From: Pseudochrobactrum asaccharolyticum
GTDB taxonomy: Bacteria > Pseudomonadota > Alphaproteobacteria > Rhizobiales > Rhizobiaceae
Assembly: GCF_003314995.1 (NCBI RefSeq)
Contig: NZ_QNRH01000005.1
Location: 1-64,000, forward strand
Direction of reading: 5' to 3'
Length of the DNA stretch: 64,000 nt
Shown: piece after piece, positions 34,948-43,317 of the stretch
Layout: every line of letters starts with the position of its first letter
Position numbering within the stretch: position 1 is the stretch's first letter
The notes under the pieces: model-generated
What the model saw: the letters and a program-made list of their open reading frames with translations, nothing else
What the model was told of the DNA's origin: nothing
Database searches by the model: none
Position numbers and translations under genes: made by a program

Positions 34948-35922
34948 TTACGCAACACCGGCACGCAACAGGTCGTGAAAATGTACCAGTCCGACAGGAC
35001 GATTTTCTTCAACCACAATCACGGCACCAATCCGCGCTTCATTCAACAATGCCAGTGTAGCGCCCAGCAACTGATCAGGGCTGACGGTCTTCGGTGAGCG
35101 GGTCATAATATCATCGACCTTCAGTGTCGCCATCGGACGGTCAACATTCCGCGTCAGATCACCATCAGTAATAATGCCTGCGAGGGTGCCATCTTCATTC
35201 TCGACAATCACACAGCCAAAATGCTTATGCGAATGAATACGCATAGCCTCCGGCATCGGGGTGCCGGTTTTAACCAATGGCAGTTCATCACCACGATGCA
35301 TAACATCTTTAACGTGAGACAGGCTCGCACCTAAAGAGCCGCCCGGATGGAACACGCGGAAATCACTGGCCGTAAAGCCGCGTCGTTCCAGCAGTGCCAG
35401 TGCCAGTGCATCACCAATAGCCAGCTGCATCAGTGTGGATGTGGTCGGTGCCACACCATGCGGGCAGGCTTCCGCCACTTTCGGCAGCAGCAGCAGCACA
35501 TCAGATTCACGTCCAAGCGTGGAATGTTCACCGGAAGTCAGCGCAATCAGCGGTACTTTGAAACGGCGGGAATAGCTGACAATCCCTTTAAGTTCAGCGG
35601 TTTCACCGGACCAGGACAGCGCCAGAATAACATCATTGTTGCTGACCATACCGAGATCGCCGTGATTGGCTTCTGCGGCGTGAACAAAAAATGCAGGCGT
35701 GCCGGTTGAAGCAAAAGTTGCTGCCAGCTTGGAGCCGATATGACCGCTTTTGCCGATACCGGTAACAACCACACGCCCCTTCATCGAGGCAATCGCTGCG
35801 ACGGCACGCTCAAACGGCTCTGAAAGACCGTTTTGTAACGCCTCTTCAAGCGCGCTCATACCCGCCTTTTCAACGGCAATGGTATTCAGGGCGGAGCGGA
35901 TAGCTGGGCTGTGATTGCTCAA
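34948..35922 (-). CDS. D-arabinose 5-phosphate isomerase (KdsD/KpsF/GutQ family)
   Basis: A 324-residue cytoplasmic sugar-phosphate isomerase that makes arabinose 5-phosphate, the precursor of KDO for lipopolysaccharide. It has an SIS domain (about 38-170, GIGKSGHIGSKLAATFASTGTPAFF and SWSGETAEL) and two CBS repeats (about 207-265 and 270-324). Length matches the family. It converges on the NfeD gene. KdsD is the likely housekeeping role, but KpsF or GutQ subtypes cannot be told apart by eye. Confidence 0.9.
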   Translation of the reverse strand: MSNHSPAIRSALNTIAVEKAGMSALEEALQNGLSEPFERAVAAIASMKGRVVVTGIGKSGHIGSKLAATFASTGTPAFFVHAAEANHGDLGMVSNNDVILALSWSGETAELKGIVSYSRRFKVPLIALTSGEHSTLGRESDVLLLLPKVAEACPHGVAPTTSTLMQLAIGDALALALLERRGFTASDFRVFHPGGSLGASLSHVKDVMHRGDELPLVKTGTPMPEAMRIHSHKHFGCVIVENEDGTLAGIITDGDLTRNVDRPMATLKVDDIMTRSPKTVSPDQLLGATLALLNEARIGAVIVVEENRPVGLVHFHDLLRAGVA

Positions 35923-36271
35923 TGGACTTCTCTCACTTTATTCATCCGGCAAATATTGCTTCTTCTATATAGAAACCGGAACTGCATTCTGCAAAACGAA
36001 TTATGAGGTAAAACTTTACGCCTTGCCTGTCCAGCCTGTCCTTACACCGAAACCCGGCACATTCATACTCAAGCAAAAGCATGCTCTGAAGAGTGTGAAG
36101 AGGTTTTCGGGCTAAAATGCACGCAGAATAAAAAAGCAAAAGCTAAAAAACTGAATAGTCCCAACCGATTACACCAAAAGAAACCTTGTATTAACCATAA
36201 GCATTTACCGTCAGTCATTAAGCCTGCCCTGTGCAGGCATTTTCTGATTCCGATTCATTTCTGGCAGGACA
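35923..36271. other. Intergenic region upstream of the beta-barrel gene
   Basis: About 350 bases between divergent genes. It contains the degenerate repeat at 36078-36137. A short hairpin, GCCTGC-CCTGT-GCAGGC (36222-36238), is followed by ATTTTC and lies 33 bases before the start codon of the downstream gene; it may be a leader structure or weak terminator. No gene seen. Confidence 0.5.
36078..36137. repeat. Degenerate type B repeat, copy 2
   Basis: AGCATGCTCTGAAGAGTGTG and the following GAAGAGGTTTTCGGGC align with the first palindrome of the repeat at 28818-28918. The arms no longer pair well and the second palindrome is absent, so this is an eroded or partial copy. Confidence 0.6.
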
Positions 36272-37756
36272 ATGAAAAAAACAGCCGATACGGGTCACTT
36301 TACCCCGCTCACGCTTCGCGGTCTGCACACAGCAGCCCTGCTTGCAGGCGTTGTGCTGTTTGCAATTTCCACCACATCACAGGCACAGACCGTAACGGCA
36401 GAACCTTTGCCGGATGTTGCTAATATTACTTATGACGCCAATGGCCGTATTATTGAGCAACCGACAGCCCCAACAGCTACCCCTGTCCTCAATACTGCAA
36501 CCATTCCTTTGTCCGATGACATGGGTGGTTTACGCACAGGTCCGGCGGAGAGCGACAGAGCTACCCGCGAAGGCCGCGAGAACTTGCCGGAAGGCTCGGT
36601 TGACGGTCGCCCGCGCGCGCCTTTTGAAGCCGATCCGTTTGAGCCGCAGGGGCTTCGTGCCGGCAGCTTTATTCTGCGCCCGTCACTCGATCAGGGTATC
36701 CGCGCCACCAGCAATGCTGATAACAGCGCCTCAGGCAGTAGCGGTGTCTTATCTGAAACCGCATTGCGTCTTAATGCACGCTCAGACTGGGCAAGCCATT
36801 TAGCAACTTTGGACGCGACAGGCATTTTCGAGAAGAACCTGTCCGGTCAATATGTCTCTAATCCGCGCGGGCAGATTGATGCTGCATTGCGGTTGGATAT
36901 GAGCGATGACACACGGCTGAATTTTGGTCTCGGCTATTCGATCAATCGTGAAGATGCATCCGATCCGAACGGCATCAGCGCAGCCCGCACGCGTCCTTTG
37001 GTACACAATTTATCTGCCCAGGCCGGCGTTGAGCGCGATATCGGTAAGATTTTTGCCCGTGCCGTCGCACGTGTCAATAATACCCGTTATGGCAATGCCA
37101 AACTTTTCAACGGCGATCAGCTGGATCAGAGCGACCGTAACAATACCTATGTCAGTATGACCCTGCGCGGCGGTTTTGAAGTCAGCGCGATTATCCGTCC
37201 ATTTGCGGAAGTGGAAGTCGGTCGCCGCATTTATCAGAACGATAATGGTCTTGATCGAAATGCCACTCAGCTCGGTCTGCGCACCGGTTTACAGATCAAT
37301 AGCGGCGAAAAACTCAATGGCGAGTTTTCTGTCGGTTATATTGGCGCACGAAGCGAAGATGACCGTCTGCGCGATACCGGAGGTCTGTCACTCGATGCAG
37401 CCATGAACTGGTCACCGCAGCGTGGCACAGATGTGCAGTTTGGCTTACGCACCTATCTCGACAGCAGTCCCGATATTGGCGGTAATTCATCTATCCTCTA
37501 TCTGGCGAATATCAATGTCACCCGCATGATCCGTGCAGATCTCAGCCTCAATGCACGGCTGGATGCATCCGTCCGTGACAATCGCGACGGCAGCGGTACC
37601 GATTACGGTATGGGAGCAGAAGCTGGAGCAACCTACTGGTTCAACCGCTTCTTCGGTGTGGACGGTAAATTGCGCCATGAATTTATCAAGAGTGATGTGG
37701 CCAGCCGCGACTATCAAAGCAACAGCGTCTATCTCGGCGTAAAACTGCGCCGCTGA
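36272..37756 (+). CDS. Outer-membrane beta-barrel protein (BBP2-like)
   Basis: A 494-residue secreted protein. A signal peptide (about 1-39, ending TSQAQ) is followed by a disordered, charged linker (about 40-130) and then a region of alternating short beta strands rich in Gly, Asn, Arg and aromatic residues (about 135-494). It ends in NSVYLGVKLRR, a pattern of strand followed by a basic end. It resembles the alphaproteobacterial putative beta-barrel porin type 2 family. Function unknown. It is followed by a terminator shared with galU. Confidence 0.75.
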   Translation: MKKTADTGHFTPLTLRGLHTAALLAGVVLFAISTTSQAQTVTAEPLPDVANITYDANGRIIEQPTAPTATPVLNTATIPLSDDMGGLRTGPAESDRATREGRENLPEGSVDGRPRAPFEADPFEPQGLRAGSFILRPSLDQGIRATSNADNSASGSSGVLSETALRLNARSDWASHLATLDATGIFEKNLSGQYVSNPRGQIDAALRLDMSDDTRLNFGLGYSINREDASDPNGISAARTRPLVHNLSAQAGVERDIGKIFARAVARVNNTRYGNAKLFNGDQLDQSDRNNTYVSMTLRGGFEVSAIIRPFAEVEVGRRIYQNDNGLDRNATQLGLRTGLQINSGEKLNGEFSVGYIGARSEDDRLRDTGGLSLDAAMNWSPQRGTDVQFGLRTYLDSSPDIGGNSSILYLANINVTRMIRADLSLNARLDASVRDNRDGSGTDYGMGAEAGATYWFNRFFGVDGKLRHEFIKSDVASRDYQSNSVYLGVKLRR

Positions 37757-37770
37757 TCACACCAAACACA

Positions 37771-37803
37771 ATAAAAAAGCCGGTCAGTGACCGGCTTTTT
37801 TTA
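37771..37803. terminator. Bidirectional terminator between beta-barrel gene and galU
   Basis: AGCCGGTC-AGT-GACCGGCT (37778-37796) preceded by an A tract and followed by TTTTTT, suited to both convergent genes. Confidence 0.93.
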
Positions 37804-37808
37804 TTTCA

Positions 37809-38702
37809 TCATGACAATTTAATTGTCTTCAGCAATTCATCAATGCTGACTTCAACCAGCGGACGGATATCATGGCGCCACAGGGCAAAAGCCACATTCG
37901 CCTGAATAAAGCCTTCCTTGGAACCGCAGTCAAATGTACGGCCCTGATAATTAAAGCCGTAGAATTCCTGCTCTTTCGCCAGTTTCAGCATGGCATCAGT
38001 CAGCTGAATTTCATTACCGGCGCCTTTTTCCTGTTTGCTCAGCAGTTCAAAGATTTCCGGCTGCAGAATATAACGGCCATTGATATAAAGATTAGACGGC
38101 GCAGTGCCTTTGGCAGGCTTTTCAACCATCTGATTGATTTCAAAGCCATTGCCGATTGCATTGCCTTTACCGACAATACCATATTTATGCGCTTCTTCCG
38201 GATCACATTCCTGAACGGCAATCACATTACCGCCGGTCTGCTCATAAAGCTCAACCATTTCCTTGAGACAGCCTTTTTTCGACTGCATCACCATATCCGG
38301 TAACAGCAGTGCAAATGGCTCATTGCCAACGATTTCGCGGGCACACCATACGGCATGGCCTAATCCCAGCGGCACCTGCTGACGGGTAAAGCTGGTGGTG
38401 CCGGGTTGCGGCTGCAATTCCTGCATATGGTTCAGCTCATTGAGCTTACCGCGTTCCTGTAGTGTTGTATAAAGTTCAACCTGAGCATCAAAATAATCTT
38501 CGATAACCGCCTTATTACGGCCGGTCACAAAAATCAGATGTTCAATACCCGCTTCGCGCGCCTCATCAACCACATACTGAATGACCGGCTTATCGACGAC
38601 AGTCAGCATTTCTTTCGGAACCGATTTTGTGGCTGGCAGGAAACGTGTCCCCAGTCCGGCGACAGGAAAAACTGCTTTGCGGATTTTTTTAACTGAACTC
38701 AT
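37809..38702 (-). CDS. galU: UTP-glucose-1-phosphate uridylyltransferase
   Basis: A 297-residue cytoplasmic enzyme that makes UDP-glucose for cell-surface polysaccharides and glucans. The nucleotide-binding signature [18 protein letters not shown] is at residues 16-33, with [13 protein letters not shown] after it, and EKP ([13 protein letters not shown]) and DCGSKEGF further on. Length is normal. It stands alone, with its terminator shared with the convergent OMP gene. Confidence 0.96.
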   Translation of the reverse strand: MSSVKKIRKAVFPVAGLGTRFLPATKSVPKEMLTVVDKPVIQYVVDEAREAGIEHLIFVTGRNKAVIEDYFDAQVELYTTLQERGKLNELNHMQELQPQPGTTSFTRQQVPLGLGHAVWCAREIVGNEPFALLLPDMVMQSKKGCLKEMVELYEQTGGNVIAVQECDPEEAHKYGIVGKGNAIGNGFEINQMVEKPAKGTAPSNLYINGRYILQPEIFELLSKQEKGAGNEIQLTDAMLKLAKEQEFYGFNYQGRTFDCGSKEGFIQANVAFALWRHDIRPLVEVSIDELLKTIKLS

Positions 38703-38894
38703 GTCATTTCCCGTTTTTATCCGGTTTCACCCCGATGATAACATCAGGCTGACCGGTCGTATTTTTAAGATGGCGAAGCTGTAGAACAGTCGCCGCTCAA
38801 ACCCGATTTATAAAAGGCATTACAACCAAACTATGAAAAAAGCCTGTATTATCTAAAGTTTACGGTCACATTTCATGTGCGATTATTAATGGAT

Positions 38895-39030
38895 TTGACC
38901 GCAGCAATAGATACCCGATTGTCTTCATATCCGGTTCATGAGGAATGCAGTATTTCGAATAAGCAGGAATTACAGAGATATAGGGAATGCCTGTCCGGAT
39001 TGTCCTTCACACAATCCGGACAGGATTTTT
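38895..39030 (+). ncRNA. Candidate small RNA ending in an orphan terminator
   Basis: A perfect 14-bp stem, CCTGTCCGGATTGT (38990-39003) and ACAATCCGGACAGG (39011-39024), loop CCTTCAC, is followed by A and TTTTT (39026-39030). It is oriented rightward only: the other strand has no T tract. No rightward gene lies upstream, since galU runs the other way. TTGACC (38895-38900) could be a -35 element, but no clear -10 follows at 17 bases. The RNA would be about 90-110 bases. It may instead be a leader attenuator of the lytic transglycosylase gene 210 bases downstream. The 5' end is a guess. Confidence 0.45.
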
Positions 39031-39100
39031 ACCCGTTCTTAATTCTGAGATCGCATGGTAAACTAAATGCTAACTTCCGTGTGGCATAAAGAATGAACTT

Positions 39101-39141
39101 AGAGCGTATCCGGAAGAAATGTGAAGCACTTTTATTTCCGG
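39101..39141. repeat. Degenerate type B repeat, copy 3
   Basis: AGAGCGTATCCGGAAGAAAT and the following GTGAAGCACTTTTATTTCCGG resemble the first palindrome of the repeat at 28818-28918, with substitutions in the arms. The second palindrome is missing. Confidence 0.5.
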
Positions 39142-39239
39142 TGTTCAGTTCACTATTGGTCGCATTCTCGTGCCCCCGACATATTTGAAGAATATTGTTT
39201 GTTTACGAAATGCCAAGGTTTTTATTCAGGGAGAAAAGC

Positions 39240-40475
39240 ATGCTTCGAACCCATATTTTCAGTAGCCGCCTGTGGAAGACAGCCGCGACAACAGCTTCCG
39301 CTGTTGCCCTGTCGCTCATGCTCTCAACAGGATATGCTTCTGCAGACGCAAAATTCCGTCAATGGGTTTCCGGCTTCCGGCCTGTAGCACTCCAGAGCGG
39401 CATTGCTCCGGCCACATTTGACCGCGCTTTTGCCGGTGTGAATGAAATTGATCCGGAAGTGCTGCAAAAAGCCCGTTATCAGCCTGAATTCACCTCACCG
39501 GTCTGGGATTATATTGACAACCGCGTCAATGAACATTCCATCGGTACCGGTCAGGCCATGGCGCGTAAATATAGTAAAGCGCTCAATGCGATTGAAAAGC
39601 AATATGGGGTCGACAAAAACGTGCTGCTGGCCATCTGGTCGATGGAAACCGGCTATGGCGAAATGATGCAGCGTCCGGATGTGATGCGCGATGCGATCCG
39701 CTCGCTTGCAACACTGGCTTATGCTGACCAGCGCCGCGCAAAATATGCCCGTACACAGCTGATTGCCGCGATGAAAATCCTTCAGACCGGTGATATCGAC
39801 CGCAGCCATCTCAGTGGCTCATGGGCGGGCGCTATGGGACATACTCAGTTTATCCCGACCAGCTATCAGGCCTATGCGGTTGATTTTGACGGCAACGGCA
39901 AACGCGACATCTGGAATTCCGTTCCCGATGCGCTGGCAACCGCCGCCAATCTTTTGCGTAAAAACGGTTGGCAGCCAGGCCGCACCTGGGGCTATGAAGT
40001 GGTTCTGCCAGCTTCCGGTAAGTTCCCATCGGGCAGTCTGAGCATTGCCGACTGGCGTCGTCTTGGCATTGTACGTGCCAATGGTCGTCCTTTCCCGAGC
40101 GATGCTGAAAAAGCCACGCTTAAAGTTATGGACGGACGCAGCGGCCCTGCCTTCCTGATGACCAAAAACTTCTTCGTCATCAAACGCTATAACAATGCCG
40201 ATAAATACGCACTCGGCGTTGGTCTTCTGGCCGATCGCGTTGCCGGTTATCAGGGCCTGGTTCAGGACTGGAACCGTCCTTTCACCCCGATCACCATGAA
40301 AGAGCGTGAAGAACTGCAAGGCCATTTGCGTGCACTCGGCTATTATGACGGCAAGATTGACGGCAAAATCGGCTCCAGTTCACGTAAAGCGATTGAAGCT
40401 TTCCAGCAGCGCAACGGGCTGCAAACCGACGGCCACCCGAGTAAGGAAGTGCTGAGCGTCTTACGCCGCCGCTAA
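39240..40475 (+). CDS. Lytic murein transglycosylase (MltB type) with peptidoglycan-binding domain
   Basis: A 411-residue secreted enzyme: signal peptide (about 1-37, ending YASAD), an SLT_2/MltB catalytic domain (about 40-325, catalytic Glu in AIWSMETGYGE, then GSWAGAMGHTQFIP), and a C-terminal PG_binding_1 domain (about 345-408). It cleaves the glycan strand to 1,6-anhydromuramic acid ends. It lacks a lipobox, so it is soluble in the periplasm. The ATG at 39240 has GGGAGAA upstream; the in-frame start at 39195 would destroy the signal peptide. Confidence 0.93.
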   Translation: MLRTHIFSSRLWKTAATTASAVALSLMLSTGYASADAKFRQWVSGFRPVALQSGIAPATFDRAFAGVNEIDPEVLQKARYQPEFTSPVWDYIDNRVNEHSIGTGQAMARKYSKALNAIEKQYGVDKNVLLAIWSMETGYGEMMQRPDVMRDAIRSLATLAYADQRRAKYARTQLIAAMKILQTGDIDRSHLSGSWAGAMGHTQFIPTSYQAYAVDFDGNGKRDIWNSVPDALATAANLLRKNGWQPGRTWGYEVVLPASGKFPSGSLSIADWRRLGIVRANGRPFPSDAEKATLKVMDGRSGPAFLMTKNFFVIKRYNNADKYALGVGLLADRVAGYQGLVQDWNRPFTPITMKEREELQGHLRALGYYDGKIDGKIGSSSRKAIEAFQQRNGLQTDGHPSKEVLSVLRRR

Positions 40476-40489
40476 ACGGATACAATCTT

Positions 40490-40518
40490 CAGGCCGGTTC
40501 ATCCGGCCTGATTTTTTT
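40490..40518 (+). terminator. Terminator of the lytic transglycosylase gene
   Basis: CAGGCCGG (40490-40497) and CCGGCCTG (40503-40510) with a 5-base loop, then A and seven T residues. Confidence 0.92.
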
Positions 40519-40562
40519 GTGCAACGGAGATCCGTTTGCAGCATCATACTAAAAAGTGAAGA

Positions 40563-41801
40563 ATGGATATGCACGGTCAGACAATTTTACCCAGAGCTTT
40601 TTCAGGTAAAACCTGCCGGATCGTTCTGGCTGTCTTATGTATTTTATCTGTTTTGCTAAGTATGCCGGAAATTGCACAAGCTCAGGAAACCACCATTCAG
40701 CTTGCCCAGCAGCAGCAGCCGCCACAACAAAAGCGGCGTACATTATTTGATATGCTGTTTGGCAATTCCCGTGAGCGACAGCCGCAGCAAAATACTGTTC
40801 GTCCACCTGCGCAGCAGCAGCAACAACAACGGCGCACCACAACTCCGGTTAAGAAAAAGCCGGTCGTCGCCAAACCAAAACCTGTGATCGCCGCGCCGCC
40901 ACCCGCACCTGTTATTGTCAAAAACCCTGATGCCGCTAAAATTCTGGTCATCGGTGATTTTATTGCCGGCGGGCTGGCTGAAGGTTTAACGGAAACCTTT
41001 GCAGAAGCCGCTGATCTGCAAGTCATCAACCGCAGCAACGGCTCATCCGGTTTTGTCCGTCAGGATTATTATAACTGGAGTAAGGAACTGCCTGCTATTC
41101 TGGCAGAGCAAAAACCCACTGTCATCGTCATGATGATCGGTGCCAATGACCGCCAGACCTTAACCCAAAAAAGCATCAGTCTTGCACCCGATACGGATGA
41201 GTGGAAAAAACTTTATCAGGCGCGTGTGGACGAGTTTTTGCAGGTCTCAGCCAAATCCGGTATCCCTGTCATCTGGGTCGGGCAGCCTCCCTATCAATCC
41301 GCGGCACTTTCCCAGACCATGCTGTCTCTGAATACGATTTATAAACAAGCCGTAGAACAGACGCCTGCCAAAGACGGCACAGCGAAAGCGGTTTTCGTTG
41401 ATGTCTGGGATGGCTTTGTTGATGATAAGGGCGGCTTCACCCAAACCGGTGTTGATGTGAATGGTCAGACGGTGCGCCTGCGCGGCAATGACGGGATTAA
41501 TATGACAGCAGCGGGCAAACTGAAGCTTGCTTTTTATGTTGAGAAACCGCTGCGCCAATTATTGAAACCGGCACCATCCGAAACAGCCCCGACTGACAAC
41601 AAAAGCAATGAGCCAATGGCCATGCCGGTTCAGAAAGAAATCACCCGCATCGGACCGATGAAGCTCAACGATCTTGATCAATCCAGTGATGATGTTTTGT
41701 TGGGCGATACAACCAGTACTGCAAAAACCTCCGCGCCCCGTGCAGAAAACAAACCTGCTCCGCTCGGACGCGCGGATAATTTTCACTGGCCAAGACCTTG
41801 A
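40563..41801 (+). CDS. DUF459/SGNH-like periplasmic protein, apparently lacking catalytic residues
   Basis: A 412-residue secreted protein: signal peptide (about 18-40), a Gln/Pro/Lys-rich low-complexity stretch (41-120) and an SGNH-hydrolase-like domain (about 125-335). The GDSL-type block I reads GDF (131-133), so the usual nucleophile Ser is replaced by Phe. Block III is GANDRQ (193-198). Block V reads DGIN (310-313), where the usual DxxH would have His. The fold seems kept while Ser and His are missing. Relatives occur widely in Rhizobiales. Its place beside a lytic transglycosylase suggests a cell-envelope role. Confidence 0.78.
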   Translation: MDMHGQTILPRAFSGKTCRIVLAVLCILSVLLSMPEIAQAQETTIQLAQQQQPPQQKRRTLFDMLFGNSRERQPQQNTVRPPAQQQQQQRRTTTPVKKKPVVAKPKPVIAAPPPAPVIVKNPDAAKILVIGDFIAGGLAEGLTETFAEAADLQVINRSNGSSGFVRQDYYNWSKELPAILAEQKPTVIVMMIGANDRQTLTQKSISLAPDTDEWKKLYQARVDEFLQVSAKSGIPVIWVGQPPYQSAALSQTMLSLNTIYKQAVEQTPAKDGTAKAVFVDVWDGFVDDKGGFTQTGVDVNGQTVRLRGNDGINMTAAGKLKLAFYVEKPLRQLLKPAPSETAPTDNKSNEPMAMPVQKEITRIGPMKLNDLDQSSDDVLLGDTTSTAKTSAPRAENKPAPLGRADNFHWPRP

Positions 41802-41816
41802 GCTTTTAACCAGCGT

Positions 41817-43286
41817 TTATGACGGAAGCAGGCTGGCACCCATCAATTGCAGATCAATAGCCCGCGCAGCCTGTCTGCCCTCACGGATAGCCCAGACAAC
41901 CAGCGACTGACCACGGCGCACATCGCCCGCAGCATAGAGCTTCGGCACCGATGTGTGACAATCCGTTTCATTGGCCAGCACGCTCTCCCCGCCTCGGGCA
42001 TCTTTCCTGAGTTTCAGCTTGTCACCTAATTCCGGCAAAACACCCTGCTTTGCAGGACCACTGAAACCAAGGGCAATGAATGCCAAATCAGCCTGCAAAA
42101 TGAATTCAGAACCGGCAATCGGTTTGCGTCGTTCGTCCACTGCACTGCAAAGCACATGGGTCAGTTGGTCGTCTTCGCCGCCAAAGCCAAGTGTTGCTAC
42201 CTGAAACTCACGCACAGCGCCTTCCGCCTGACTGGACGAAATACGGATCTTTGTCGCCCAATAAGGCCACACGCCGAGCTTATCTTCCCGTGCCGGTGGT
42301 TCAGGACGAATATCCAGCTGCGTTACCTGTACTGCGCCCTGCCGGAACGCTGTTCCCACACAGTCAGAGGCAGTATCACCACCGCCAACAACCACAACGC
42401 GTTTGCCGGCAGCCGAAATACTGTCTTCCAATGCCCATGCACGCGACTGTTCATCTTCCCCTGCAACTCGGCGGTTCTGTTGCACCAGATAAGGCATGGC
42501 ATCATAAACACCGTTTAAATCAGATCCCGGCAAAGCCGGATCGCGTGGTGTTTCCGCACCGCCGCAATAGAGCACAGCATCATAATCTTTGAGCAATTGC
42601 TTGACCGTAATGTCCTTACCGATTTCCACAGCGCAATGGAACGTCACGCCTTCGACTTCCATCTGGGCGATACGTCGGTCAATCAGGTGCTTTTCCATTT
42701 TAAAATCAGGAATACCATAGCGCAGCAAACCACCCGCACGGCTTTCTCGCTCATAGACATCAACACCGTGACCAGCCCGTGCAAGCTGTTGTGCAGCGGC
42801 GAGACCTGCCGGACCCGAGCCGATAATCGCAACACGTTTGCCGGTCTTAACAGCCGCGATTTGCGGTTGTATCAACCCCAGTTCAAAAGCCTTGTCGGCC
42901 AGTGCCTGCTCAACGGTTTTGATCGCCACCGGCATATCTTCCAGATTGAGCGTGCAGGATTCTTCGCACGGCGCAGGGCAAATCCGCCCTGTAAATTCCG
43001 GAAAATTATTGGTGGAATGGAGATTGGCAATCGCCTCTTCCCACTGCCCCGCATAAACCAGATCATTCCAGTCCGGAATCTGATTATTCACCGGACAACC
43101 ACTGTCACCGCTTTTATCGCCATGGCAAAATGGCACACCGCAATCCATGCAGCGTGCAGCCTGCTTCTGCACTTCGGGCTCACTCATCGGCAGAGTGAAT
43201 TCACGAAAATGCCTGATACGATCTGATGCCGGCTGATATTGTGCAACCTGCCGGTCGATCTCCAGAAAACCTGTAACTTTACCCAT
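41817..43286 (-). CDS. gltD: Glutamate synthase (NADPH) small subunit
   Basis: A 489-residue iron-sulfur flavoprotein that passes electrons from NADPH to the large subunit. The N-terminus holds two Cys groups for 4Fe-4S clusters (CMDCGVPFCHG with SGCPVNN, and CPAPCEESC). FAD binds at IIGSGPAGLAAAQQLA, and NADPH at VVVVGGGDTASDC. The start at 43286 (MGKVTGFLEIDRQ) matches the family; the frame stays open to 43427 but would overlap gltB. It lies 31 bases after gltB and is cotranscribed with it. Confidence 0.95.
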   Translation of the reverse strand: MGKVTGFLEIDRQVAQYQPASDRIRHFREFTLPMSEPEVQKQAARCMDCGVPFCHGDKSGDSGCPVNNQIPDWNDLVYAGQWEEAIANLHSTNNFPEFTGRICPAPCEESCTLNLEDMPVAIKTVEQALADKAFELGLIQPQIAAVKTGKRVAIIGSGPAGLAAAQQLARAGHGVDVYERESRAGGLLRYGIPDFKMEKHLIDRRIAQMEVEGVTFHCAVEIGKDITVKQLLKDYDAVLYCGGAETPRDPALPGSDLNGVYDAMPYLVQQNRRVAGEDEQSRAWALEDSISAAGKRVVVVGGGDTASDCVGTAFRQGAVQVTQLDIRPEPPAREDKLGVWPYWATKIRISSSQAEGAVREFQVATLGFGGEDDQLTHVLCSAVDERRKPIAGSEFILQADLAFIALGFSGPAKQGVLPELGDKLKLRKDARGGESVLANETDCHTSVPKLYAAGDVRRGQSLVVWAIREGRQAARAIDLQLMGASLLPS

Positions 43287-43317
43287 TTTAAAAACCTGTT
43301 CTTTTCTGGAGTGCGGA

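Noticed and set aside
38877-39089. 70-codon ORF over the orphan terminator
   Set aside because: The perfect hairpin and T tract lie in its middle, and it has no ribosome site; an RNA element explains the region better.
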